This document shows positions 25,447-34,019 of a stretch of DNA of 64,000 nucleotides, piece after piece. A program made the translations under genes and the position numbers. The notes under the pieces are model-generated. The model did not search any database, was not told where the DNA came from, and saw only the letters and a program-made list of their open reading frames with translations. The stretch is from Saccharopolyspora sp. NFXS83 (GTDB lineage Bacteria > Actinomycetota > Actinomycetes > Mycobacteriales > Pseudonocardiaceae), in the NCBI RefSeq assembly GCF_026241095.1, contig NZ_JAPFGB010000026.1:24097-88096 (forward strand). The letters run 5' to 3'. The first letter of the stretch is position 1. Each line of letters starts with the position of its first letter.

Positions 25447-28401
25447 TCAGGTGTCGAGTTCGATCGTGGAACCCTCGCGGGACTTCCGGATGCGCAGCCG
25501 GACTCCGATGCGCTGGCGCATCTCGTCCACGTGCGAGACCAGGCCGATGACCCGCCCTCCTGCGCGGAGTTCGTCGAGGGTGTCCATCACCAGGTCCAAG
25601 GTGTTCGCGTCGAGCGTGCCGAAGCCTTCGTCGATGAACAGCGTGTCCAGCAGCGCGCCACCGGTCTCCCCGGCGACGACGTCGGCGAGGCCCAGCGCCA
25701 GCGACAGCGAGGCCATGAACGATTCCCCGCCGGAGAGCGTCTTCGCGGAGCGGGTGTGGCCGGAGTAGTCGTCGAGCACGTCGAGCCCGAGCCCGCCGCG
25801 GGTACCGCGAGCGCCCGCCGCGTCGGAGTGCACGAAGGAGTAGCGCCCGTCGCTCATCCGCTGCAACCGGCGGGTCGCGGTGACCGCCACCTCTTCCAGC
25901 CGGGCGGCCAGCACGTAGGAGCGCAGCGACATCTTGCGCGCGTTCTGTCCGCGCCCGTTGACGACGTCGGCGAGCGCCTCCAGCTCGGCGTGGTCGGCCA
26001 GCGCCGGGCCCAGTTCGTCCCAGGCCGCGCGCAACCGGGTCGCGAGCAGCCGCACGTCCTGTTCGCGCTGTTCGGCGCGTTGCGCGGTGGCGGTGGCCCG
26101 CTCGGCGGCTTCGCGGGCGGTGGTGGCGGCTTCGGCGGCGGCTTCCAGGCCGATCTCGGTGCCGGCGTCGATGCCGAAGAGCTCTTCGCTGCCGAGCGCG
26201 GAGTTCGCGGTGGCCCGGCGCTGCTCGGCTCGGGTGAGGTCGTCGGTGAGTTCGGCGCGGCGGGTTTCGTCGCGTTCGGCGGCGAGTGCCGCGTCGATGC
26301 CGTCGAAGCCCGCTTCGACCGCCGCCTCGTGCAGCGCCGCGCGCTGCTTGGCGAGGCGTTTCTCCGCCTCGTCCCGGGCGCCGCGAGCGGTGATCAGGCG
26401 GTCGAGGCGCGCGACGCGGTCGAGCAGGTGCGCGCGATGTTCGGCGATGCCGGGGTGGTCGCCGCGCGCCGCGTCCAACCGCTCCGCGCGAGCATCCGCG
26501 GTGGAGCGAAGTCCGGCGCGCTCGGTTCGGGCCGCGGCGATCCGCTGATCCAGTTCGCCGCGCCGCTCGGTGAGCCGCTGCGCGGAGGACTCCAGGTCTG
26601 CGAGTTCATCGGCGCGGGCGCGGCCTTGATCGGCGAGGGCGCGGACGGCGTCGCGCTGCTCGGTGGCGGCGGCGGTGTCGGCCACGAGGTCGTCGGTGGT
26701 CCGCTCGCCTACTCGCTCCAGCAGCAGGTCGAGGTGCCTGCGCGCCTCGGTCTCCTTCGTCGCCGCGGCCTCGCGACGGGTCTGCGCCTGCTGCTCGGCC
26801 TGCTGAGCGCGTTCCTCGTCGTCGGCGGTGACCGAGTCGTCCACGGCCGCACGCGGCTCGGGGTGCTCCGCCGAACCGCACACGGGGCAGGCGGCACCGG
26901 TGGCGAGGCCGGCGGCGAGTTCGGCGGCCATGCCCGCGAGCCTGCGATCCCGCAGGTCCAGCAGGGTTTCGCGGGCCTGCTGGTGGGCGTCCACCGCTCG
27001 CTGCGCGGCCTCGGCGGCCTGCTCGTGGGCCTGCCGCGCCGCGGGCACGGCGCGCGCGGTGCGCAGCAGTTCGGTGAGGTCCGCGACTTTCGCGTCGGCC
27101 TGCTCGCGGCGGGTCTCGGCCTGCTTCGACTCGTCGAGCCGCGCCCGAGCGGTGCTGATGCGCTCGGGCAGCGCGACCTGCTGCTCGGCCAGCTCGGCGC
27201 CCGCCCGCTCGTCGGCCTCGATGCCGCGGGCGAGTTCGGCGAGCCGGGCGTGGTCGGTTTCCTGTTGCCGCGCTTCGGGGAGCAGTTCGGTGAGCGCCCC
27301 CGCGCGCTCCCGGTGGGTGCCCGCCAGCGAGCGCAGCTCGTCGAGCGAGGCGTCGAGGTCCGCTCCGGGGCAGTCCGCCTCCGCGCGTCCGGCTTCGCGG
27401 GCCGCGCGATCCAGGTCGGTCTCGGCTTCGGTCGTCGCGCGGCGGACGGTGAGCACCGGCAGCACCCGCTGCGCGGCGTCCAGTTCGGCGCGCCACTGCT
27501 CGTGGGTGCGTCGCTGCGCGTCGAGGTCGGCCAGTTCCGCGTGGGCGCCCCGGACTCGGCGGACCTTGTCGGCGAGTTCGCGGCGCGCGGTCAGCTCCTC
27601 GTCCGCCGCCTCGCGCCGGTCGGCCAGTTCGGCGCGGGCGCGCCGGGTCTCGTCGAGCTCTGCGGCGAGGTGCTTTTCCCAGCCCTCCAGCCAGAACCGC
27701 TCGTCGGCCCCGTCCTCCGGGTCCTGCCCGACGACCTGGGCGACGCGGGCCACGAGCTCGCGGACCTGCTGGGTGTGGGCCTCCACCGCCCGGCCGCGTT
27801 GCCTGCGGTGCTCGACGAACCACTGCTCGACGTCGGCGAACCGCTGGGTGCCGAACAGCTTCTCCAGCAGCTTCTCGCGTTCGGTGGTCTCCGCGCGCAG
27901 GAAGTTCGCGAACTCGCCCTGCGGCAGCAGCACGACCTTCGTGAACTGGTCAACGCTCATCCCGAGCAGCCGCTGCACGGTGCGGTTGACCTCGTCGATG
28001 CGGGCGGAACCTTCGGACGCGGCGCCGTCGGGGGCGTCGCTGATCCAGGTCAGCGAGGCTTTCGCGTTGCGGGTGGTGGTGCCTTCGCCGCGCTTCTTGC
28101 GCTGGTCGTACTTGGGGCTGCGGACGATGCGCAGCCGGTGGCCCTGCACAGTGAGCTCCAGCTCGACCGAGGTGGCCACGTCGTCGGCGGCGGTGTCGCA
28201 GCGCAGCTGCTTGACCTGTTCGCGAGCACCTGGCACGGCGCCGTAGAGCGCGAAGCAGATCGCGTCGAGCAGGCTGGTCTTGCCCGCGCCGGTGTCGCCG
28301 TGCAGCAGGAACAGGCCGTCGGTGCCGAGCTCGTCGAAGTCCACTTCGGCGCGGTCCCGGTACGGGCCGAACGCGGTGATCGTCAGCTGGTGCAGCCTCA
28401 T
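25447..28401 (-). CDS. sbcC: SMC-like nuclease subunit SbcC (Rad50 homologue)
   Basis: 984 residues. N-terminal Walker A GDTGAGKT (35-42), long heptad-rich arms, a zinc-hook CPVC at about residue 504, second coiled coil and the C-terminal signature SGGESFMASLSLALGLADV with Walker B LFIDEGFGTLD. With SbcD it forms the ATP-dependent complex that cuts hairpins and processes broken DNA ends. Its ATG overlaps the sbcD stop (ATGA). Confidence 0.95.
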   Translation of the reverse strand: MRLHQLTITAFGPYRDRAEVDFDELGTDGLFLLHGDTGAGKTSLLDAICFALYGAVPGAREQVKQLRCDTAADDVATSVELELTVQGHRLRIVRSPKYDQRKKRGEGTTTRNAKASLTWISDAPDGAASEGSARIDEVNRTVQRLLGMSVDQFTKVVLLPQGEFANFLRAETTEREKLLEKLFGTQRFADVEQWFVEHRRQRGRAVEAHTQQVRELVARVAQVVGQDPEDGADERFWLEGWEKHLAAELDETRRARAELADRREAADEELTARRELADKVRRVRGAHAELADLDAQRRTHEQWRAELDAAQRVLPVLTVRRATTEAETDLDRAAREAGRAEADCPGADLDASLDELRSLAGTHRERAGALTELLPEARQQETDHARLAELARGIEADERAGAELAEQQVALPERISTARARLDESKQAETRREQADAKVADLTELLRTARAVPAARQAHEQAAEAAQRAVDAHQQARETLLDLRDRRLAGMAAELAAGLATGAACPVCGSAEHPEPRAAVDDSVTADDEERAQQAEQQAQTRREAAATKETEARRHLDLLLERVGERTTDDLVADTAAATEQRDAVRALADQGRARADELADLESSAQRLTERRGELDQRIAAARTERAGLRSTADARAERLDAARGDHPGIAEHRAHLLDRVARLDRLITARGARDEAEKRLAKQRAALHEAAVEAGFDGIDAALAAERDETRRAELTDDLTRAEQRRATANSALGSEELFGIDAGTEIGLEAAAEAATTAREAAERATATAQRAEQREQDVRLLATRLRAAWDELGPALADHAELEALADVVNGRGQNARKMSLRSYVLAARLEEVAVTATRRLQRMSDGRYSFVHSDAAGARGTRGGLGLDVLDDYSGHTRSAKTLSGGESFMASLSLALGLADVVAGETGGALLDTLFIDEGFGTLDANTLDLVMDTLDELRAGGRVIGLVSHVDEMRQRIGVRLRIRKSREGSTIELDT

Positions 28402-29576
28402 TCGCGCACCTCGGCGAGCTGCACGGCGTGCAGGGCTTCGGCCAGCAGCGCGCGTTCGCCCTCGGTGGGTTCGGAGCCCCGGCAGTCGGCGACGAAGCCG
28501 TCGGCCACCGCCGTGTCGTCCCGGCCGCGCACGGCTTCCGAATAGCGCAGCTCCGCGGTGGCCCTGCCGCCCGCGGGCTGCCACTCCAGGTGCACCGCGT
28601 GCGGGAAGCGTTCCTGCAGGGCGCGCATCCCGTCCAGCGGCCGGACCTCGTCGGTGAGCGTCGCGGACAGGAAGCAGTCCTCGTAGGCCGCGTACTCCGG
28701 TTCGGCGAGCAGCGCTTCGAGTTCGCCGCGCACGGTCGCGAGTTGGCGCGGCACGGGCAGTTCGTGGCGGCGCACGTCGTGCAGCCCGGTGGCGTCGAGG
28801 TCCACCAGCCAGACGGATTTCCGCTGCGCCGCCTCGGAGAACGAGTACGCCACCGGACTGCCCGAGTAGCGCAGGTGCTCGGCCAGCCGCTGCGGCCCGT
28901 GCAGGTGCCCGAGCGCGACGTAGTCCACGCCGTCGAACACCGCGCCGGGGACGTCGTCCACGCCGCCGACGGCGATCGTGCGCTCGGAGTCGCTGACGTC
29001 GCCACCGGTGACGAAGGCGTGCGCGAGCACCACGGATCGCGGCTCGTCGCGGGACTTGAGGTCGGCGCGGATGCGGTTCATCGCCTCGGTGAGCACCGCC
29101 TGGTGCCCGCGCTGCTCGATCGGGCTCGCACCCGGCACGTCGGCGTGGGAGTCGAGCACCTGGCGCGCCGGATCCGGCTCCAGGTAAGGGATTCCGTAGA
29201 AGGCGACCGGCCCGTGCTCGTCGTCGAGCAGCACCGGTTCGTGCAACGCGGAGATGCGGGTGCGCAGGTGCAGGCCGCCCGCGGCGGCGAACTCGCCGAA
29301 CGCCCCGACGCGCGCAGCGGAGTCGTGGTTGCCCGGTGTCACCACCAGTTGCGCGCCCGCCGCGCGCAACCGGCCGAGCACGCGCACGCAGGTCTCGACG
29401 GCCTCGCCCGAGGGCACGGCGCGGTCGTAGAGGTCGCCGGACACGACGACGACGTCGACGTGCTCGTCGGCGATCAGGTCGGCCAGCCCGGAGAGCACCG
29501 ATTCCTGCTCGGCGAGCAGATCGCGGCCGTGGAACGTGCGTCCCACGTGCCAGTCGGAGGTGTGCAGCACCCGCAT
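28398..29576 (-). CDS. sbcD: Exonuclease subunit SbcD (Mre11 homologue)
   Basis: 392 residues of the calcineurin-like phosphoesterase fold. Metal motifs in order: HTSDWHVG (5-12), VSGDLYDRAVPS, TPGNHDS, LAHAF and ALGHLHGPQ. The ATG at 29576 puts the first motif at the N-terminus as in the family. Upstream partner of sbcC and divergent from rmuC. Confidence 0.95.
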   Translation of the reverse strand: MRVLHTSDWHVGRTFHGRDLLAEQESVLSGLADLIADEHVDVVVVSGDLYDRAVPSGEAVETCVRVLGRLRAAGAQLVVTPGNHDSAARVGAFGEFAAAGGLHLRTRISALHEPVLLDDEHGPVAFYGIPYLEPDPARQVLDSHADVPGASPIEQRGHQAVLTEAMNRIRADLKSRDEPRSVVLAHAFVTGGDVSDSERTIAVGGVDDVPGAVFDGVDYVALGHLHGPQRLAEHLRYSGSPVAYSFSEAAQRKSVWLVDLDATGLHDVRRHELPVPRQLATVRGELEALLAEPEYAAYEDCFLSATLTDEVRPLDGMRALQERFPHAVHLEWQPAGGRATAELRYSEAVRGRDDTAVADGFVADCRGSEPTEGERALLAEALHAVQLAEVRE

Positions 29577-29936
29577 GGCGGTCAAGTTACCGAACTCCTC
29601 CCGCCCTGATCGCGCTGCGTCGGCGGGCATCGCTCGAAAGATCGGATGTCACCACGCACCGCGTCCGCTCCGTCGCGGACCGATCGCCGATCCGAGCATC
29701 CGGCCGCATCGACACCGCAGCTCAAGCGGGGTGAGCACGCCCTGCGCCGCTGCTGCTCGGCTGCCGCCGCGGAGGTGTCCGGGCAGTTCGCACGACATGC
29801 CTCGGCGTGTCGGATCACCCTTGTCCAGCAGGCGAAACACCGCGCGTTCGGCCGATCACGCGGAGCTCGCGGCGATGGCGACCGGATCGTCGGGCCGATG
29901 CGGGATGATCGGGTTCCCCGCCGAGAGGAGATCGTC
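29577..29936. other. Divergent intergenic region between sbcD and rmuC
   Basis: 360 bases without coding character. It should hold both promoters, but I see no clear -35/-10 pair. GAGAGGAG just before 29937 is the rmuC ribosome site. Confidence 0.4.
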
Positions 29937-30872
29937 ATGGGTACCGGCGTGCTGACCGCCGTCGTGATCGTGCTGATGCTGCTGTTCGCGGGGGCGCTGC
30001 TGTTGATCTGGCGGCTCTACACCGACTCCGCGCGCCGTGCCGACGACGCGCTGCGCATGGTCGAGACCGAACGCGCCCGCACCGTCGAGCAGCAGGCCGC
30101 GCTGCGCCGGTACGAGGTGGCGTTCGCGTCGATCACCGGCCGCGGCGAGCTCGGCGAACAGGTCCTCGTCGAGACGGCGAAGTCGCTGGGGCTGCGGGAA
30201 GGGGTGCACTTCAGCGTGCAGACCGACTTGGCGGGCGGCGGTGCCGCCCGGCCGGACCTGGTGCTCACCGTCGGCGGCGGCAGGCAGGTCCCGGTGGACG
30301 CGAAGGCCAGCCTCGCGGTGTGGGCGGAAGCGATGGAGACCAACGATCCGCAGGAACGCGGCGAGGCGTTGCGGGTGCACGTGCGCAACATCCGCTCCCG
30401 CGCCTCGGAGCTCGCGGGCAAGGGCTACCAGCGCTGGGCGGACGCGATCTACGGCACGATCATGTTCGTGCCCTCCGACGCGGCCGTGGTGACCGCGCTG
30501 GACACCGACCCCAGCCTGCTGTCCTGGCTGCTGGACAAGCGCGTTTTCCTGTGCGGGCCCACGAGTTTCGCGGTGCTCGCCTCCGCTGCCCTGTTCGCGG
30601 CGACCGAGCGCACCATCGCCGAGGACATCGAGCAGGTGCGGTCGCAGGCGGTGCGGGCGCAGCGGGCGGCCTCGGGCGCGGTGGAGGCGGTGAACCTCTC
30701 CAGCACGCACCTGCAGCGGTTCGTCTCGGCCCGCCGCCGGGAGCTCGACGCACTGGAGTCGTTCCGCGGCGCCGTGCAGCCGCTGGCCGAGAGCGCGGGC
30801 GGCTCGGCCTCCATCGGGACCGTCCGGCGCGAGGAGGAGGGCCTGGTCGGCACCGAAGCGTCCGAGAACTGA
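29937..30872 (+). CDS. rmuC: RmuC-family DNA recombination protein
   Basis: 311 residues: N-terminal membrane anchor (about 5-24), a short coiled coil (30-62) and the RmuC nuclease-like core (RPDLVLTVGGGRQVPVDAKA, then the helical YGTIMFVPSDAAVVTAL and LCGPTSFAVLASAAL). The D-x-K catalytic pair of the restriction-endonuclease fold is visible as VDAK. RmuC limits inversions at short inverted repeats in E. coli. ATG 29937 follows GAGAGGAG. Confidence 0.9.
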   Translation: MGTGVLTAVVIVLMLLFAGALLLIWRLYTDSARRADDALRMVETERARTVEQQAALRRYEVAFASITGRGELGEQVLVETAKSLGLREGVHFSVQTDLAGGGAARPDLVLTVGGGRQVPVDAKASLAVWAEAMETNDPQERGEALRVHVRNIRSRASELAGKGYQRWADAIYGTIMFVPSDAAVVTALDTDPSLLSWLLDKRVFLCGPTSFAVLASAALFAATERTIAEDIEQVRSQAVRAQRAASGAVEAVNLSSTHLQRFVSARRRELDALESFRGAVQPLAESAGGSASIGTVRREEEGLVGTEASEN

Positions 30873-30894
30873 GTCGGGTTGTCTCAGCTTGCTT

Positions 30895-30932
30895 TGGTGG
30901 TCGCTGCTCGTCGGCTTCGCCGCTGACAAGAC
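30895..30932 (+). repeat. Intergenic repeat, copy 1
   Basis: Contains GGCTTCGCCGCTGACAAGAC (30913-30932), identical over 20 bases to 52880-52899, with a similar left part (GGTGGTC-x-C-x-GCTC). Both copies follow the stop of a plus-strand gene. Confidence 0.6.
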
Positions 30933-31035
30933 AAAGATCAAAGACCGGGCTCACCACGGCAAGATCGAAGGCAGTGGTTGAGGGTCTGTCCTCGCCGTTT
31001 TCGCGGGGCGGTGGGTGGTGTGCGGCTCGCCCGGT

Positions 31036-31995
31036 TCAGCCGTGTTCGGCGAGGAAGGCGTCCATCGCGTCGACGATCATCGGGACGCTCGGGCCCGGCG
31101 TGAAGCCGTGGTCGAAGTCGTCGTAGGGGTGCAGCGCGACGTCCACGCCGAGTTCGCGCAGCGCGTCCGCGAAGTCCAGGCTCTGCTTGACCGGCACCAG
31201 CGAGTCCTTCGTGCCGTGCTGGATCAGGAACGGCGGCTCGGCACCGGAGAGGTTGCGGATCGGGCTGGCCGCGTCGGCGTGGCGCGGGCACTCGTTGGGC
31301 ATGCAGCCCAGGTACTTCCGCACCGTGCGTCGTGAGTAGTCGGACAGCTGCGGGTTCGCCAGTTCCGCTTCGACGCTCAGGTCTGTCGGGCCGAACCAGT
31401 TGACGACGCCGCGGATCCCGGTGAGCCCGCCGCCGGGTTCGTCCGGATCGTCGGTGACCGCCCCGAGCTGCGAGACCAGCAATCCGCCCGCTGAGGCGCC
31501 CCACAGCACGACGCGCTCCGAGTCGAGCCGCCAGTCCCCGGCGTGGCGCTGCAACCAGCGGACCGCTTCGGCGACGTCCTCCACCTGTGCAGGCGCGGGC
31601 CCCAGGTCGCTGAGCCGGTAGTCCACGGTGGCCACCGCGAACCCCTTGCTCAGCATCCGCTCCGCCGCCAGCGACTCGGCTGCCCCGCCGGCAGCGAGGC
31701 GCCCGTCGATCGCCCGATCACCCGCGTCCCAGCCACCGCCGTGCGCGTAGACGACGAGGGGGTGCGGGCCGTCTCCCGCCGGCAGGAACAGGTCGAGCGC
31801 GAGCGGCCCGCTCGGGCGCTGCGCGTACACCTGATCGGCCACGATCCGGGTCGCTCCCAGGTCGGCGGCTGCCGCGCCGATCAACGTCCCGCTTCCCGCT
31901 TCGGACGACGCGAGGCATCCCGAGGTGAGCGTGGCCGCGGTCAGCACCGCCGTTCCGGCCAGCACCGCTCGCCAGACCCGCCGCGCCGAGGCCAT
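31036..31995 (-). CDS. Predicted lipoprotein alpha/beta-hydrolase (esterase/lipase-like)
   Basis: 319 residues. Signal with lipobox TSGC (Cys 27). The hydrolase core has the oxyanion motif YAHGGGWDAGDR, nucleophile elbow WGASAGG, an Asp region near VPVKQSLDFADAL and the catalytic His in DDFDHGF. This is the hormone-sensitive-lipase/BD-FAE arrangement, so it acts on esters outside the membrane. Start ATG 31995 with GGGAGGG upstream. Confidence 0.88.
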   Translation of the reverse strand: MASARRVWRAVLAGTAVLTAATLTSGCLASSEAGSGTLIGAAAADLGATRIVADQVYAQRPSGPLALDLFLPAGDGPHPLVVYAHGGGWDAGDRAIDGRLAAGGAAESLAAERMLSKGFAVATVDYRLSDLGPAPAQVEDVAEAVRWLQRHAGDWRLDSERVVLWGASAGGLLVSQLGAVTDDPDEPGGGLTGIRGVVNWFGPTDLSVEAELANPQLSDYSRRTVRKYLGCMPNECPRHADAASPIRNLSGAEPPFLIQHGTKDSLVPVKQSLDFADALRELGVDVALHPYDDFDHGFTPGPSVPMIVDAMDAFLAEHG

Positions 31996-32094
31996 GCAGC
32001 CCTCCCGGAACCGTTGGCTCCGATCACCGGTGCCGACCGCCAAGGACCATAACAACCCCCTCACCCGTTCGAGTGGCGCCAGCACCTGCCCAGA

Positions 32095-32146
32095 AGTGAG
32101 CGAACGGACCGTTCATCCAACGAGATCAGGCAAACGGTCCGCTCAC
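32095..32146. repeat. Imperfect inverted repeat (ACGGACCGTT family, copy 1)
   Basis: Left arm AGTGAGC-gaac-GGACCGTT pairs with AACGGTCC-GCTCACT; four bases bulge. It is related to the perfect copy 36 bases downstream. Confidence 0.7.
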
Positions 32147-32181
32147 TCGGACGAAGGCACCGCCACGCACGGCCGGAAACC

Positions 32182-32230
32182 AGTGAACGGACCGTTCGTC
32201 CAACGGGATTGGACGAACGGTCCGTTCACT
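32182..32230. repeat. Perfect 22-bp inverted repeat (ACGGACCGTT family, copy 2)
   Basis: Left arm 32182-32203 (AGTGAACGGACCGTTCGTCC then AA), loop CGGGA, right arm 32209-32230. It lies 21 bases after the stop of the FGGY kinase (minus strand), where it can act as terminator. With copy 1 it looks like a dispersed intergenic element. Confidence 0.85.
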
Positions 32231-32251
32231 CGGAGCCATGGGTGTGCGAGG

Positions 32252-33745
32252 TCAGGCGTCGGCGGCGTGCTGCTGGGCCGCGAGGAAGTGCTGGATGTCG
32301 GCGGTGGCGGTGTAGAGCTCCAGGTAGCGCTGGTAGAAGGCGTCGTAGCGCTCGGTGCGGGCCGCGTCCGGCACGACAGTCCGCGCCACCGGGTTCCACT
32401 CGCGCTCATTCACGGCGGTTCCCGTGGCCACACCCGCCATCAGCGCGTCGCCGAAGGCGGCTCCGACGGTCTCGCTCGGAACCTGCTGCTCCTGCCCGGA
32501 GATGTCGGAGACGATCTGCGTCCACAGCCCGCCCTGGGTACCGCCGCCGACGGCGACGAGCCGTCCCGCGCGGCCACCGGCGGAGCTCATCGCCTCCAGG
32601 TTGTGCCGCACCCCGTAGCCGATTCCTTCCAGCGCGGCCCGGTACACCTCGGCCCGGCCGTGGCTGGTGGTGAGCCCGAGCAGCGCACCGCGCGCGTCGG
32701 GATCGAAGATCGGCGTCCGCTCCCCCGCGAAGTACGGCAGCAGCAGCAACCCGCGGCTCCCGGCCGGTGCACCGGCGGCCTGCTCGACGAGTTCGGCGAA
32801 GTCGCCGTCGACGAGCCGCCGGATCCAGTCGGTCACCGCACCGGAGGTCGCCATGCCCGCGGCGAGCGTGTACGTGTCCGGGAAGACACCGCAGGTCCCC
32901 CACAGCGCCGAGTGCGGCCGGGGGTCGGTGAGCACCTGCACGAAGAACATGGTGGTGCCGTACATCAGCATCACGTCGCCGGGTTCGCGCACGCCCGCGC
33001 TGGTGGCCTCCGCCCAGGCGTCGATGGTGCCGGTGGTGACGGGCAGTCCTTCGGGCAGCCCGGTCTCGGCGGCGGCCTGCGGGCCGACCTTCCCGACGAT
33101 CTCGGTGGGCCAGGCGAGTTCGGGCAGCGGCAGGTCCGGGGCGACGCGCTGCGCCCAGTCCTTCGACCAGTCCCGGGCCTGCAGGTCGTAGAGCGGGTCG
33201 CACTGGCTGGCCGAGTGGTGGTCGAGCACGTAGCGCCCGGTGAGCCGGTGCACCAGGTAGGAGCTGCACATGAGCAGCTTCTCGGTGCGGGCGTACACCT
33301 CGGGTTCGTTCTTGGCGAGCCACCGGATCTTCGGCCCGACGGCTTGGCTGGTCAGCGCGGATCCGCCGCGGCGCAGGATCTCGTCGGCACCGAATTCCTC
33401 GGTGAGTTCGGCGATCTCGGCGGTGGCGCGGGTGTCCACGCCGTAGAGGATCGCGGGCCGCAGCGGGTTGCCGTCGCCGTCGGCGGGCAGCAGCACGGGC
33501 CCGATGCCGCTGACGCCGAGCCCTTCGATGCTGCGGCCTTCGGCGGCAGGCACGAGTTCGCGCACGATGCCCACGAAGTCGTTCCACCACACCGATTCCG
33601 CGTCGTGCTCGACCCAGCCCGGATGCGGGTAGGAGGTCTCGTGCGGCCGGGTCGCCCGGGCCACGATGCGCCCGTCGGTGGTGACCAGCACACCCTTGGA
33701 GCTCGCCGTTCCGACGTCGACTCCGATCAGCACGCCCTCAGACAT
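32252..33745 (-). CDS. FGGY-family sugar kinase (xylulokinase/ribulokinase-like)
   Basis: 497 residues of the sugar-kinase/actin fold. Phosphate-1 loop GVDVGTASSKGVLV (8-21), the central GTIDAWAEATSAGV and MLMYGTTMFF, and the adenosine loop AVGGGTQGGLWTQIVSDISGQ are intact. It phosphorylates a ketose, and beside the isomerase below this may be D-ribulose, L-fuculose or xylulose. GGGAGGAA precedes ATG 33745. A strong hairpin separates it from the isomerase, so the two may be expressed at different levels. Confidence 0.9.
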   Translation of the reverse strand: MSEGVLIGVDVGTASSKGVLVTTDGRIVARATRPHETSYPHPGWVEHDAESVWWNDFVGIVRELVPAAEGRSIEGLGVSGIGPVLLPADGDGNPLRPAILYGVDTRATAEIAELTEEFGADEILRRGGSALTSQAVGPKIRWLAKNEPEVYARTEKLLMCSSYLVHRLTGRYVLDHHSASQCDPLYDLQARDWSKDWAQRVAPDLPLPELAWPTEIVGKVGPQAAAETGLPEGLPVTTGTIDAWAEATSAGVREPGDVMLMYGTTMFFVQVLTDPRPHSALWGTCGVFPDTYTLAAGMATSGAVTDWIRRLVDGDFAELVEQAAGAPAGSRGLLLLPYFAGERTPIFDPDARGALLGLTTSHGRAEVYRAALEGIGYGVRHNLEAMSSAGGRAGRLVAVGGGTQGGLWTQIVSDISGQEQQVPSETVGAAFGDALMAGVATGTAVNEREWNPVARTVVPDAARTERYDAFYQRYLELYTATADIQHFLAAQQHAADA

Positions 33746-33849
33746 CGCCTGTTCCTCCCGCTCGTCCGGTGTTCCCCGCGGCATCGTAAAGACCCCTGCA
33801 CCGGGTGATCCGCACTCCTGTCCGTTTCGGACTTCGCGGGCCGCCCGGT

Positions 33850-33886
33850 CGGCCATCGGTCGGAGCGTGGTTCCGACCGATGGCCG
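33850..33886 (-). terminator. Hairpin between isomerase and kinase
   Basis: Perfect 15-bp stem CGGCCATCGGTCGGA/TCCGACCGATGGCCG with a seven-base loop in the 274-base gap. It may partly terminate the isomerase transcript or stabilise its 3' end. Confidence 0.65.
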
Positions 33887-34019
33887 CTGGACATGGCCCG
33901 TGACCTGGCGCTGGGCGAAATCGAACCGTTCCAGGTCTGATTTTGGCTCTGCCCGCTTCAGCTTGTTCGGCTTTGCCTCACCGGTTGTACGCCGTGCGCG
34001 GCGGCCGGAGCCGGACGCC

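Noticed and set aside
25531..28545. A 1004-codon open frame on the plus strand
   Set aside because: Antisense of sbcC. No motif, composition typical of a shadow frame, while the minus-strand frame has every SbcC motif.
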